Notes: a model not told the origin generated them from the sequence alone. A DNA stretch of 47,456 nucleotides from Immundisolibacter sp049322795 (GCA_049322795.1 JBMOQH010000022.1:1-47456), one strand, 5' to 3'. Shown: positions 1-9,371, numbered from the stretch's first letter. Translations and numbers: made by a program.

Positions 1-242
1 TTGGCCGGCGCGGCACTTGCCTTTTGGGCGGGTGCTTTCTTGGCTGGCGTTGCGGTGGCCTGTGCGGTGGCGGCCTTGGCGGGTGCCTTTTTCGGCGCCG
101 CAGCGGTTACTGCCTTGGTCGAGGGTTTCTTCGCAGACGCAACGGCTTTCGCCGGCGCGGCGGCCTTTGCCGCCTTGGTCGCTTTGGCGGTAACTGCCTT
201 TTTGGCGGCGCCCGTCGCAGCAGTCGCTTTCGTTTTGCTCAT
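1..242 (-). CDS. Histone H1-like Ala/Lys/Pro-rich protein, N-terminal part
   Basis: The reading frame starts with ATG at 242 and runs off the left edge, so only about 80 residues are visible. It begins MSKTKATAATGAAKK and continues as repeated Lys-Ala-Ala, Pro-Ala-Lys and Lys-Lys-Ala-Pro units, with almost no hydrophobic or acidic residues. This low-complexity basic composition is typical of bacterial H1-like or AlgP-like tails that bind DNA or polyanions. A GGGAGGG ribosome-binding sequence lies about 8 nt before the start. The gene follows nrdJ on the same strand with a 21 nt gap, so it may be co-transcribed. The C-terminal part is not visible, so a nucleoid role is inferred from composition only; it could also be the basic leader of another domain. 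Confidence 0.72.
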   Translation of the reverse strand, partial: MSKTKATAATGAAKKAVTAKATKAAKAAAPAKAVASAKKPSTKAVTAAAPKKAPAKAATAQATATPAKKAPAQKASAAPA

Positions 243-263
243 CGTCCCAATCCCTCCCGGTGC

Positions 264-3200
264 TCAGAATTTGCCGTAGTAGCCTTCTTTCAACGCATCA
301 AACAGGTTGGCGGCGGTGTGCAGTTCGCCGTCGTACTCGATCTCCTCGTTGCCTTTGGCCTCTATGACAGTACCGTCATCGAGCTCGAAACGATAGGTGG
401 TGTTCTCCAAATCTTTCTCTTTGACCAGCACGCCCTGGAAGGCTTCCGGGTTGAAGCGGAACGTGGTGCAGCCCTTGAGACCCTGCTCGTAGGCATAGAG
501 ATAGATGTTCTTGAAGTCCTCGAACGGATAGTCCGTGGGGACGTTGGCGGTCTTGGAGATGGACGAATCGATCCACTTCTGGGACGCCGCCTGGATGTCG
601 ACGTGCGCCTTGGGCGTGATGTCCTCGGCGGTGATGAAGTAATCCGGCAGTTGTTCGGCCGGGTCGGTGCTGCCGGGAATGGCGCGCGGGTTCACCAGAT
701 GCCGGTAGGCCAGCAGCTCGTAGGAGAACACGTCGACCTTTTCCTTGGTCTTGCGTCCTTCGCGGATGACGTTGCGGAAGTAGTGGTGCGCGAAGCTCGG
801 CTCGATGCCGTTGCTGGCGTTGTTGGCCAGCGACAGCGAGATGGTGCCGGTGGGGGCGATGGAGCTGTGGTGGGTGAAGCGCGCGCCGTGTTCGGCGATG
901 GCGTCGATCAGGTCCGGGCGCACGGCGCCGACGCGCTGCATGTAGTGGCTGTAGCGCGCCAGCAGCACGCGGCCGGGCAGGGTGTCGCCGGCCTTGTGGC
1001 CGTCGGCGGCCAACTCCGGGCGCTTGCGCAGCATGTCGGGCGTGATCTCGAACAGTTCGTCCATGATCGGCGCCGGGCCTTTTTCGGTTGCCAGCTGCGC
1101 GCCGGCTTCCCAGCCGGCGATGGCCATCTCGCGCGATACGGCCTCGGTGAATTCGAGTGACTCTTCGGAGCCGTAACGCATGCGCAGCATGGTCAGCGTG
1201 GAGCCGAGACCCAGAAAGCCCATGCCGTGGCGGCGCTTGCGGAAAATTTCGTCACGCTGCTGCTGCAGCGGCAGGCCGTTGATCTCGACCACGTTGTCGA
1301 GCATGCGCGTGAACACGCGCACCGCGTCGCGGTATTCGTCCCAGTTGAAGCGGGCGTCCGGCGTGAACGGGTTCTCGACGAAGCAGGTGAGGTTGACCGA
1401 GCCCAGCAGGCAGGCGCCGTAGGGCGGCAGGCCCTGCTCGCCGCAGTTGTGGGCGTAGAGGCCGTTGGCGTCGAAGGCGTTCACGCCCGGCACCTGCACG
1501 TCGTACACCGGCTGCACGCCGGCCTCGGCAAGGCTCTCTACGCGCGCGGTGAAGCGTTCGCGGTTCAGGGTCCGGCTGTAGCGGGCCAGGGCGTCGGTCA
1601 GTCGGGCCGCCTTGTCGGTGTCGGCAAAACCGACACGCTGCGCGAACACGGCCAGGTTCTCGCCGCTGATGACCAGCTCGTGCTGGGCACGGTTGGCATA
1701 GGCCTGCTGGCCGCCCTTGCCGTCCGGCAGCAGGCGGCTGGCGGCGGCGCGCCGGTCGCGGTAGATGCGCGAGGCGATGCCCAGACGCAGCAGCATGCGC
1801 TGCGCGGCTTCGAGCTGCGGCAGGTCGGATTGGGCGAGGCGCACGCTGACGCCCTTGCGCTGGTCGCCCTGCACCGAGCCGTCGGCGTCGAACAGGCCGC
1901 GCAGGAAGCCGCCGTGGAACGCGCTCGATGCGCGTTCCATGCGCGGCGTGATGCGCTTGTCGCCGGGCGCCATGCCCACCTCGCGGGCCAGTTTGCGGAT
2001 GGCGGCGGTGGACAGGCGCCATTCGTCGCGGCCGGCGATGGCCGACCAGCCGGCGAAGTCGGCCCGGTGTTCCAGGGTGCGGGCGGCGGCCAGCGCTGCG
2101 GCCATCACGCCGTGCGTGCCGTGCGCTGGCGCGGACAGGTCGCCGTTGGCGGCGGCCTGCGGCTGCCAGACTGACAGCACGGCGCGGTCCGCCGCCAGCG
2201 TGCCGTCGCCGGCCAGCAGGCCGAGCAGATAGCCCTGTTCGTGCGTGTACTCGCCCGCCCAGTGGGGCGCGGCGCGATGGTCGTGCAGCACCACGCGGTC
2301 GCCGGGCCGCAGCTCGCCGGCGGCACACCATTCGGTGTCGCAGCTGTAGCGGGTGAAGCGCGCCACGCGAAGGACGCGGTGATCGGCCGTCAGCTGCAGG
2401 CTGTAGCCTTCGGTCGTGTGCAGTCCGATGACGGGCTTGTCGGCCGTCTTGAAGAAGCCCGCCGCGCCGCTGCGGTGATCCTGCCCGTTGACGCGCGCCA
2501 GGAACGGCGTGCCGATCAGGTCCGACACCTGACGCGGACCGTCGGCGGTGTGTACCCAGGTGTCCGCCGTCACGCAGGGGTTGGTCGCGCGGATGTTCTC
2601 GCAGAACCAGTTGTTGTTGAACTCGTTGTATTCGTCGATGAGGATGAAGCCCGGCTCCGCGTAGTCGTACGTGGAGCTCATGATCAGATCCCACAGCCGC
2701 CGCGCCTTGATGGTGCGGTACACCTTGCAGGCGACCAGTCCCTGGTCGTTGACGATGTAGTTGCGCTGCGTCGGCCACTCGCGCCAGATGATGTTGTCGG
2801 CCGTGTGCACGTCGATGCCGTCGGCCTCGGCCTCGTGCTGCGTGAGGGGGAACGCCAGCTGCCAGTCGGCGCCGGCCTTGACCGCCTCCATGAACTCGCG
2901 CGTGACCAGCAGCGACAGGTTGAACTGACGCAGGCGGCCGTCCTCGCGCTTGGCGCGGATGAAGTCGATGACGTCCGGGTGGCCGACGTCGAAGGTGGCC
3001 ATCTGCGCGCCGCGCCGTCCGCCGGCGGACGACACGGTGAAGCACATCTTGTCGTAGATATCCATGAACGACAGCGGCCCCGAGGTGTAGGAGCCGGCGC
3101 CGGTGACGTAGGCGCCGCGCGGGCGCAGCGTGCTGAACTCGTAGCCGATGCCGCAGCCGGCCTTCAGCGTGAGGCCGGCCTCGTGCACCTTCTGCAGGAT

Positions 3201-3545
3201 GTCGTCCATCGAGTCCTCGACGGTGCCGGACACGGTGCAGTTGATGGTGGAGGTGGCGGGCTTGTAGGCCCAGGCGCCGGCGTTGGAGGTGATGCGCCCG
3301 GCCGGGATGGCGCCGCGGCGCAGCGCCCACAGGAAGCGCTCGTACCAGTGCTCGCGCAGGTCCGGCTTTTCGGAGTCCGCCAGGGCGCGCGCCACGCGCT
3401 GGTAGGTCTCGTCCACGTCGCGGTCGATGGCGGTGCCGTCCTTGGCCTTCAGGCGGTACTTCTTGTCCCAGATGTCCAGCGATGCCGGCTGCACCGGAAC
3501 ATCTGCGCTGCGGGTTGGGGCGTGGATAGTGACCACCTTGTTCAT
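264..3545 (-). CDS. nrdJ: Adenosylcobalamin-dependent (class II) ribonucleotide reductase NrdJ with intein
   Basis: Cytoplasmic enzyme that reduces ribonucleotides to deoxyribonucleotides using a B12-derived radical. The 1093-residue product is too long for the family because residues 324-700 are an intein; the spliced host protein would be about 716 residues. The exteins carry the class II signatures: the N-terminal barrel with INCTVSGT, the GCGIGYEFS region, the NPCGEQ active-site loop (split by the intein), and a C-terminal GCTTFRFNPE segment. ATG at 3545 is preceded by AGGGAG about 12 nt upstream. No class I (nrdA/B) or class III genes are in the window. An NrdR box lies in the upstream gap. 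The call is firm from motifs and length; whether the allele is active depends on splicing. Confidence 0.95.
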   Translation of the reverse strand: MNKVVTIHAPTRSADVPVQPASLDIWDKKYRLKAKDGTAIDRDVDETYQRVARALADSEKPDLREHWYERFLWALRRGAIPAGRITSNAGAWAYKPATSTINCTVSGTVEDSMDDILQKVHEAGLTLKAGCGIGYEFSTLRPRGAYVTGAGSYTSGPLSFMDIYDKMCFTVSSAGGRRGAQMATFDVGHPDVIDFIRAKREDGRLRQFNLSLLVTREFMEAVKAGADWQLAFPLTQHEAEADGIDVHTADNIIWREWPTQRNYIVNDQGLVACKVYRTIKARRLWDLIMSSTYDYAEPGFILIDEYNEFNNNWFCENIRATNPCVTADTWVHTADGPRQVSDLIGTPFLARVNGQDHRSGAAGFFKTADKPVIGLHTTEGYSLQLTADHRVLRVARFTRYSCDTEWCAAGELRPGDRVVLHDHRAAPHWAGEYTHEQGYLLGLLAGDGTLAADRAVLSVWQPQAAANGDLSAPAHGTHGVMAAALAAARTLEHRADFAGWSAIAGRDEWRLSTAAIRKLAREVGMAPGDKRITPRMERASSAFHGGFLRGLFDADGSVQGDQRKGVSVRLAQSDLPQLEAAQRMLLRLGIASRIYRDRRAAASRLLPDGKGGQQAYANRAQHELVISGENLAVFAQRVGFADTDKAARLTDALARYSRTLNRERFTARVESLAEAGVQPVYDVQVPGVNAFDANGLYAHNCGEQGLPPYGACLLGSVNLTCFVENPFTPDARFNWDEYRDAVRVFTRMLDNVVEINGLPLQQQRDEIFRKRRHGMGFLGLGSTLTMLRMRYGSEESLEFTEAVSREMAIAGWEAGAQLATEKGPAPIMDELFEITPDMLRKRPELAADGHKAGDTLPGRVLLARYSHYMQRVGAVRPDLIDAIAEHGARFTHHSSIAPTGTISLSLANNASNGIEPSFAHHYFRNVIREGRKTKEKVDVFSYELLAYRHLVNPRAIPGSTDPAEQLPDYFITAEDITPKAHVDIQAASQKWIDSSISKTANVPTDYPFEDFKNIYLYAYEQGLKGCTTFRFNPEAFQGVLVKEKDLENTTYRFELDDGTVIEAKGNEEIEYDGELHTAANLFDALKEGYYGKF
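1446..2576 (-). other. LAGLIDADG homing-endonuclease intein inside NrdJ
   Basis: A 377-residue in-frame intein, from Cys324 (codon 2576-2574) to Asn700 (codon 1448-1446), followed by Cys701 of the host. All splicing features are visible: Cys1 in CVTADTWV, the TxxH motif of block B in LTADH, and the His-Asn end (GLYAHN) before a Cys +1 residue. Two LAGLIDADG dodecapeptides are present, LLGLLAGDG near residue 446 and LRGLFDADG near residue 552, both with their acidic residue, so the endonuclease looks intact. The exteins join as ATNP-CGEQG, which restores the conserved NPCGE loop. Boundaries rest on motif reading, not alignment, but are unambiguous here. Confidence 0.95.
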
Positions 3546-3706
3546 CGCGATCGGGACTCCCTGGGCTTGTGTGTGCGAGGCGGTTTCCTGTTTGGCGGGC
3601 TTGCGATGCCCGCCGCGCCAGACACAACATCTTGTGAAGGCCGGTGGACATTACGCGCCCATGGATGGAGCGTCAACGTCTGCGATGGATATATTTTTTT
3701 TATTTA

Positions 3707-3728
3707 ATTTACATATAGTTATGTAAAT
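3707..3728. repeat. AT-rich 9-bp inverted repeat upstream of nrdJ
   Basis: ATTTACATA and its exact complement TATGTAAAT are separated by four bases (TAGT), within an AT-rich island at about 3688-3731 that contrasts sharply with the GC-rich surroundings. It lies 162 nt before the nrdJ start, between the NrdR box and the gene, so it could be an operator or part of the promoter. It does not match the NrdR consensus. Function unknown. Confidence 0.45.
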
Positions 3729-3789
3729 AATGCGCTAGCGATCGTTTGGCGTTTCGCACTTCCTGGCGGCGTATCCAAAACGCGTTTTC

Positions 3790-3805
3790 GCACAATATGT
3801 TGTGG
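3790..3805 (-). promoter_or_regulatory. NrdR box upstream of nrdJ
   Basis: The 16-mer GCACAATATGTTGTGG fits the published NrdR-box pattern acaCwAtATaTwGtgt at all core positions (CACAATAT and TGTTGTG form a near-perfect palindrome). NrdR is the ATP/dATP-sensing repressor of ribonucleotide reductase genes, and this site lies in the gap before nrdJ, between it and the end of yrfG. NrdR boxes usually come in pairs about three helical turns apart. I see no second good match at that spacing, which lowers certainty a little. Confidence 0.72.
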
Positions 3806-3823
3806 CCCGAGACGGGGCCGCAG

Positions 3824-4480
3824 TCAGTCCTGTGGCAGCAACTGGACGAAGTTCAGGACCATCGGCAGGTCGGGCAGTTGCTGCGGCGCTGCGCGCGAGT
3901 CCGGCTGCGCCACGGCCAGCAGGTGGGCGATGCCGTACTCGCGTGCCGCGCGCAGGACGTGGGCGTTGTCGTCCACCAGCAGGGTTCGTGCCGGGTCGAA
4001 TCCCAGCTGCTCGCGCAGGCGTGGCCAGAAGGCCGGGTCTTCCTTGGGTGCCGCAAGGTCGTGCGCGCAGACGATGCCGTCCAGCCAGGCGGCCAAGCCG
4101 GTGCGGGCCAGCTTGAAATCGAGCCCGCTGCGGTGCGAGTTGGTGACCAGCACGCGCCGCTTGCCGGCCGCCTGCAGCCAGCCCAGAAATTCCGTCACCT
4201 GCGGGCGCAGCCCGATAAGGTGGGCGAGCTCGGCGTTCAGGGCCGCTACATCGAGTTCGAGCAGCTCGCTCCAGTAGGCCATGCAGTAGAAGTCGAGCGT
4301 GCCGCGGCGGCGCTCGGCCTGCTGGTGAATCACCTCGCGCGCCGTGTGCAGGTCGAGCCCGCGCCGCGCGCCCCAGGTGCGCGGCAGGTGCTCGAACCAG
4401 AAGGCGTTGTCGTAATGCAGGTCGAGCAGCGTGCCGTCCATGTCGAGCAGCACGGTGTCGACGGCGGTCCAGTCGATCAC
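3824..4480 (-). CDS. yrfG: HAD-family GMP/IMP nucleotidase YrfG
   Basis: A soluble HAD hydrolase of 218 residues. Motif I is DMDGTLLD (nucleophile Asp near residue 13), motif II is LVTNSH, motif III Lys is in APKEDP, and motif IV is LLVDDN. The N-terminus (VDTVLLDMDGTLLDLHYDN), the TWGA segment and YWSELL closely resemble E. coli YrfG, which dephosphorylates GMP and IMP; substrate is inferred from that family. The start is GTG at 4480, overlapping the TGA of yggU in a GTGA junction, so it is translationally coupled as the last gene of the yggS-proC-yggT-yggU-yrfG operon. The gap after it holds the nrdJ control region. Confidence 0.88.
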   Translation of the reverse strand: MIDWTAVDTVLLDMDGTLLDLHYDNAFWFEHLPRTWGARRGLDLHTAREVIHQQAERRRGTLDFYCMAYWSELLELDVAALNAELAHLIGLRPQVTEFLGWLQAAGKRRVLVTNSHRSGLDFKLARTGLAAWLDGIVCAHDLAAPKEDPAFWPRLREQLGFDPARTLLVDDNAHVLRAAREYGIAHLLAVAQPDSRAAPQQLPDLPMVLNFVQLLPQD

Positions 4481-4773
4481 GCGGATGTCCCCAGGAGGCC
4501 CGACAGGCGGGACGCGAGCTCGTCTCCGGCCTGGATGCGGATGGTCTTGTGGCGGCCGCTGGTGCCGCGGGCGACGTCGACGGCGCTGCGTGGCAGGCCG
4601 AGTCGGTCGGCAAGAAACTGGACCAGGGCCGTGTTGGCCGCGCCTTCCACCGGTGGCGCCGTCAGCCGCAGCTTGAGGCGGCCGTTGTGCAGGCCGGCCA
4701 CTTCAGTGCGCGCGGCCCGCGGCTGCACCAGCAAGTCGAGCAGCCACACTGCACCCTGACGACGGTACGGCAT
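4477..4773 (-). CDS. yggU: DUF167 / YggU family protein
   Basis: A 98-residue protein starting at ATG 4773. It has the compact DUF167 fold signature: hydrophobic N-terminal strand (LLDLLVQPRAARTEV), the GRLKLRLTAPPVEGAAN segment, then a helix LVQFLADRLGL and a strand with GRHKTIRI. APPVEGAAN is the family hallmark. The biochemical function of the family is not established. It lies 5 nt after yggT and overlaps yrfG by 3 nt, so it belongs to the same operon; yggT-yggU pairing is common in gammaproteobacteria. Confidence 0.9.
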   Translation of the reverse strand: MPYRRQGAVWLLDLLVQPRAARTEVAGLHNGRLKLRLTAPPVEGAANTALVQFLADRLGLPRSAVDVARGTSGRHKTIRIQAGDELASRLSGLLGTSA

Positions 4774-4778
4774 GTCAC

Positions 4779-5372
4779 TCACAAGCCCTGCACCATGATT
4801 CTTGCCGCCAGCCCGATGAACGGCTGCACCAGCAGAATATTGGCGAGCTGGATCGCGATGAGCGCGATCAGCACCGACCAGTCGAGGCCGCCGGTGGGCG
4901 GGATGGCCCGCCGCAGCGGCGCCAGCATGGGCTCGGTCAGTTCGTCGAGCAGGCGCAGCATGGGGTTGTAGCCGCCGCCGGCGGCGACCACCCAGCTGGC
5001 GATGGCGCGTACGATCAGGATGGCGCTCAGCGTCAGCGTCAGCAGGGCCAAAGCCTGCCCGACCGCCATCAGCAGCGCACCCGGCAGGCCCGGCACGTAG
5101 CCGCGGATGCCGCTGAGCGCGTAGACCTCGAGCAACTGGACCGCCAGCAGCAGCGCCGCCAGCGCGGGCTCGACGCGCAGGCGCCACGGCAGCACGCGGC
5201 GCAGCGGTGCGACCAGCGGCTGTGTGACCTTGTAGATGAACTGCGACAGCGGGTTGCGGAAGTCGACGTCCATGGCCTGGAACAGCAGCCGCAGCAGCAC
5301 CACGGCGGCGTAGAGGCCAAACGCGGTCTGCACCAGAAACAGGGCGGCTTGGGTGAGGGGCGAGTAAACCAT
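4779..5372 (-). CDS. yggT: YggT family integral membrane protein
   Basis: A 197-residue inner-membrane protein made of two related YGGT halves. Each half has hydrophobic helices around a short cytoplasmic segment ending in a proline-arginine motif: NPLSQFIYKVTQPLVAPLRR near residues 40-59 and NPMLRLLDELTEPMLAPLRR near residues 136-155. That duplicated motif identifies the family. Members have been linked to osmotic or ion tolerance and, in some lineages, to membrane organisation, but no reaction is established. It sits between proC and yggU with 9 and 5 nt gaps, as in many gammaproteobacteria. Confidence 0.92.
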   Translation of the reverse strand: MVYSPLTQAALFLVQTAFGLYAAVVLLRLLFQAMDVDFRNPLSQFIYKVTQPLVAPLRRVLPWRLRVEPALAALLLAVQLLEVYALSGIRGYVPGLPGALLMAVGQALALLTLTLSAILIVRAIASWVVAAGGGYNPMLRLLDELTEPMLAPLRRAIPPTGGLDWSVLIALIAIQLANILLVQPFIGLAARIMVQGL

Positions 5373-5381
5373 GTGGGCGCC

Positions 5382-6197
5382 CTAGGCCTGCCGGGCCAGC
5401 TCGCCGGCGCGCCGGTGCGCGGCAGCGAGCGCGTCCTTGAACAGCGCCGCGAGGCCGCCCGATTGCAGCACCTGCAAGGCGGCCTGCGTGGTGCCGCCGG
5501 GCGAGGTGACCTGGGCCCGCAAGACCGCCGGCGGGTCGGCGCTTTGCGTGGCCAGCATCGCGGCGCCGAGCGCCGTTTGCAGCGTCAGTCGGCGCGATAC
5601 GTCCGGCGTCAGGCCGAGCGCCACACCGGCCTGTTCCATCGCCTCCATGACGGCGAAGAAATAGGCCGGACCACTGCCGGATACGGCGGTGACCGCGTCC
5701 AGCTGGGCTTCTTCCGGCACCCACACCACGCTGCCGACGGCGCCCAGGATGCGCTCGGCCTGCGCGCGCTGGTCGCCGCTGACGCGCGCGTTGGCGTGCA
5801 GCGCGCTGATGCCCTGGCGCACCAGGGCGGGCGTGTTCGGCATGCAGCGGACGATCGGAAAATCGCCACCCAGCCAGGCGTCGATGTCGGCTTCGGTCAC
5901 GCCGGCGACGATCGACACCACCAGTGGCCGATGGGCGCCAAACTGCCCGGCCAGCTCCTGCACCACATCGCGCAGCACCTGCGGCTTGACCGCCAGCACC
6001 ACGACGCTGGCATCGGCGACCAGCTCATGGCCCTGGGCGGCCGCGCGCATCCCGAGTTCGTCAGTGAGCGCGGCGCGCCGGGCGGCGTCCGGTTCCGCCG
6101 CGGCGAGCTGGCCGGTGGGTACGCCATCGGCAATCAGGCCGCCGAGAAGCGCCCGGCCCATGTTACCGCCACCGATAAATACGATTTCGCCTGCCAT
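5382..6197 (-). CDS. proC: Pyrroline-5-carboxylate reductase
   Basis: Cytosolic enzyme that catalyses the last step of proline synthesis, reducing 1-pyrroline-5-carboxylate with NAD(P)H. The 271-residue length is normal. The Rossmann motif FIGGGNMGRALLGGL lies at residues 7-21. The middle has the CMPNTPALVRQG loop, and the C-terminal dimer domain carries the signature GSGPAYFF and SPGGTT. ATG at 6197 is clear. It follows yggS by 27 nt and precedes yggT by 9 nt in a conserved operon. No unusual features. Confidence 0.97.
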   Translation of the reverse strand: MAGEIVFIGGGNMGRALLGGLIADGVPTGQLAAAEPDAARRAALTDELGMRAAAQGHELVADASVVVLAVKPQVLRDVVQELAGQFGAHRPLVVSIVAGVTEADIDAWLGGDFPIVRCMPNTPALVRQGISALHANARVSGDQRAQAERILGAVGSVVWVPEEAQLDAVTAVSGSGPAYFFAVMEAMEQAGVALGLTPDVSRRLTLQTALGAAMLATQSADPPAVLRAQVTSPGGTTQAALQVLQSGGLAALFKDALAAAHRRAGELARQA

Positions 6198-6224
6198 AAC
6201 GCCAAGGAGTCCTGTTTGTCGACC

Positions 6225-6887
6225 TCAAGGCCGCGCGGGGCGCGGTCCGAACAACGCGCTGCCGACGCGTACCAGGGTGGCGCCCTCGGCCACGGCCGCT
6301 TCCAGATCGCCACTCATGCCCATGGACAGTGTGTCGAGCGGCAGGCCCTGTCCGCGCAGTTCTTCCAGCAGTTCGCACAGCGCCCGAAACGGCCTGCGCT
6401 GGGCCTCGAAATCGCTGGCCGGCGCCGGCACGGCCATCAGCCCGCGCAGCCGCAGGCCCGGCAGGTCCGCCACGGCGCGGGCCAGCTCGGCGGTTGCGGC
6501 CGGCGCAACACCGGCCTTGCTGGCCTCGCCATCGATGTTGACCTGCAGGCAAACGTTCAGCGGCGGGCGCTGACCGCCACGGGCAAGCGACAGGCGCTGC
6601 GCCAGCTGGCGCGAGGCGACCGTGTGCACCCAGTCGAAGCGCCGCGCCACCTCGGCAGCCTTGTTGCTCTGCAAGGCACCGATGTAATGCCATTCCAGTT
6701 CAAGGTCCGCACAAGCGTCCATTTTTGGGCGCGCTTCTTGCAGATAGTTTTCGCCGAAGCGGCGCTGGCCGAACTCGGCCAGCCCGCGGATGTGGTCGAC
6801 AGGCTGAGCCTTGCTGGCTGCCACCATTGTCACGCTGCCCGTCGTGCGCTGGTAACGCTCCATGGCCTGGCGCAGGCGTTCCTGCAC
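6225..6887 (-). CDS. yggS: YggS/PROSC family pyridoxal-phosphate homeostasis protein
   Basis: A 220-residue PLP-binding protein with an alanine-racemase-like barrel. PLP lysine lies in MVAASKAQP near residue 26. Family motifs FGENYLQEA, WHYIGALQSNK, QVNIDGEASKAG, LRGLMAVP and the phosphate-binding SMGMSGDLEAA are all present. Members buffer intracellular PLP and affect amino-acid metabolism; no enzyme activity is known. The start is uncertain: GTG 6887 has no clear ribosome-binding site, and the frame stays open upstream without an ATG, so the true N-terminus may be about 10 residues longer. It is the first gene of the proC operon and diverges from pilT. Confidence 0.92.
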   Translation of the reverse strand: MQERLRQAMERYQRTTGSVTMVAASKAQPVDHIRGLAEFGQRRFGENYLQEARPKMDACADLELEWHYIGALQSNKAAEVARRFDWVHTVASRQLAQRLSLARGGQRPPLNVCLQVNIDGEASKAGVAPAATAELARAVADLPGLRLRGLMAVPAPASDFEAQRRPFRALCELLEELRGQGLPLDTLSMGMSGDLEAAVAEGATLVRVGSALFGPRPARP

Positions 6888-7037
6888 CGCTTGCCACCGA
6901 TCGGCCAGAACACCTAAAGAATTTGCAGTAGCGACAGATGTAATGGCATAACCCTTCGATAATCCGCGGCCGAGTATAGCAGCGGCGGTTTTTCCACCCA
7001 GCCGGGCCCGCGGGGCCGTTCAGAGGCACATCAGCGC

Positions 7038-8075
<1,038 letters not shown>

Positions 8076-8124
8076 CGCCGGTGCGCCCACCGGGCCCCAC
8101 GCCGCTCACCTCCGGAGTTTCGCG

Positions 8125-9312
8125 ATGATCGATTTCGCCAGCCTGCTGCAGACCATGGTCGAGCAGAACTCGTCCGACCTGTTCGTGACCGCGGGCGTCG
8201 CTCCCAGCATCAAGACCCACGGCGCGGTGAAACCGGCCTGCGACGAGAAATTCAGCGCCGAGCAGGCGCGCGAGATGTGCTACGGCATCATGAACGAGCG
8301 CCAGCGCACGCAGCTCGAGAATACCTTCGAGTGCAATTTCGCCATTTCGGCGCGCGGCATCGGGCGTTTTCGCGTCAGCACCTTCATCCAGCGCGGCAAT
8401 GTCGGCATGGTGGTGCGCAAGATCGAAACGCACATTCCCACCATCGAAGACCTGCAGGTGCCCACCGTGCTGCGCGAGATCGCCATGATCAAGCGCGGTC
8501 TGGCGCTGATGGTGGGCGGCACCGGCACCGGCAAATCGACCACGCTGGCGGCCATGGTGGGCTACCGCAACCACAACAGCAGCGGGCACATCATCACCAT
8601 CGAGGACCCGGTCGAGTACCTGCACGACCACGGCGGCTGCATCGTCACCCAGCGCGAGGTGGGCGTCGACACCATGTCCTTCGAGGAGGCGCTCAAGAAC
8701 ACCCTGCGCCAGGCGCCGGACGTGATCCTGATCGGCGAGATTCGCGCCCGCGAGACCATGGAGCACGCCATCGCGTTTGCCGAGACGGGCCACCTGTGTT
8801 TGGCGACGCTGCACGCCAACAACGCCAACCAGGCGCTGGACCGCATCATCAACTTCTTCCCGGAGGAAAGGCGCCAGCAGCTGCTCATGGACCTGTCGCT
8901 GAACCTGAAGGCCATCGTCTCGCAGCGTCTGCTGCCCACGGTGGACGGCAAGGGCCGGCGCGCGGCGGTGGAGGTGATGCTGGCGAGCCCGCTCATTTCC
9001 GAGCTGATCCGCAAGGGCGCCGTGCATGAGATCAAGCCGATCATGGCCCGCTCGAACGAGCTCGGCATGCGCACCTTCGACCAGGCGCTGCACGCGCTCT
9101 ACAGCGAAGGCGCCATCAGCTACGACGACGCCATCGCCAATGCCGATTCCGCCAACGACCTGCGCCTGCTGATCAAGCTGGAGAAGGACGGCGCGGCTGC
9201 CCGGCTGGCGCAGGACTCGCAGAAGTTCGCGCTCAAGGAGCTGCCCAAGGACGAGCCGGCGCCGATCGTGTTCAGCCGCCCGCTGTCGGTGGCGCCGCGG
9301 CCGGGCGAATGA
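8125..9312 (+). CDS. pilU: PilT-paralogue retraction ATPase PilU
   Basis: A 395-residue secretion-type ATPase that assists PilT in retraction and cannot usually replace it. Walker A is GGTGTGKST near residue 132 (Gly-Gly rather than the Gly-Pro of PilT), followed by TIEDPVEYLHDH, ILIGEIRARETME and TGHLCLATLHANN. The extra C-terminal tail of about 50 residues after the conserved core is typical of PilU rather than PilT. A CCGGAG ribosome-binding sequence lies about 7 nt before ATG 8125. It is co-oriented with pilT and ends 59 nt before a convergent gene; I see no clear terminator there. Confidence 0.95.
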   Translation: MIDFASLLQTMVEQNSSDLFVTAGVAPSIKTHGAVKPACDEKFSAEQAREMCYGIMNERQRTQLENTFECNFAISARGIGRFRVSTFIQRGNVGMVVRKIETHIPTIEDLQVPTVLREIAMIKRGLALMVGGTGTGKSTTLAAMVGYRNHNSSGHIITIEDPVEYLHDHGGCIVTQREVGVDTMSFEEALKNTLRQAPDVILIGEIRARETMEHAIAFAETGHLCLATLHANNANQALDRIINFFPEERRQQLLMDLSLNLKAIVSQRLLPTVDGKGRRAAVEVMLASPLISELIRKGAVHEIKPIMARSNELGMRTFDQALHALYSEGAISYDDAIANADSANDLRLLIKLEKDGAAARLAQDSQKFALKELPKDEPAPIVFSRPLSVAPRPGE

Positions 9313-9371
9313 CGGGCAGGCGCTGATTGATTCCCCGTTTCTCCTGCGGTGCGGGAGGCCTCGGCGGGAGT

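Noticed and set aside
24..1160. Long plus-strand frame opposite nrdJ (378 residues)
   Set aside because: It is antisense to a clear nrdJ reading frame and is rich in the Val/Ala/Gly/Arg composition typical of high-GC shadow frames.
3707..3728. Second NrdR box
   Set aside because: The inverted repeat has a different sequence (ATTTACATA) and does not fit the NrdR consensus at the core CACA/TGTG positions.
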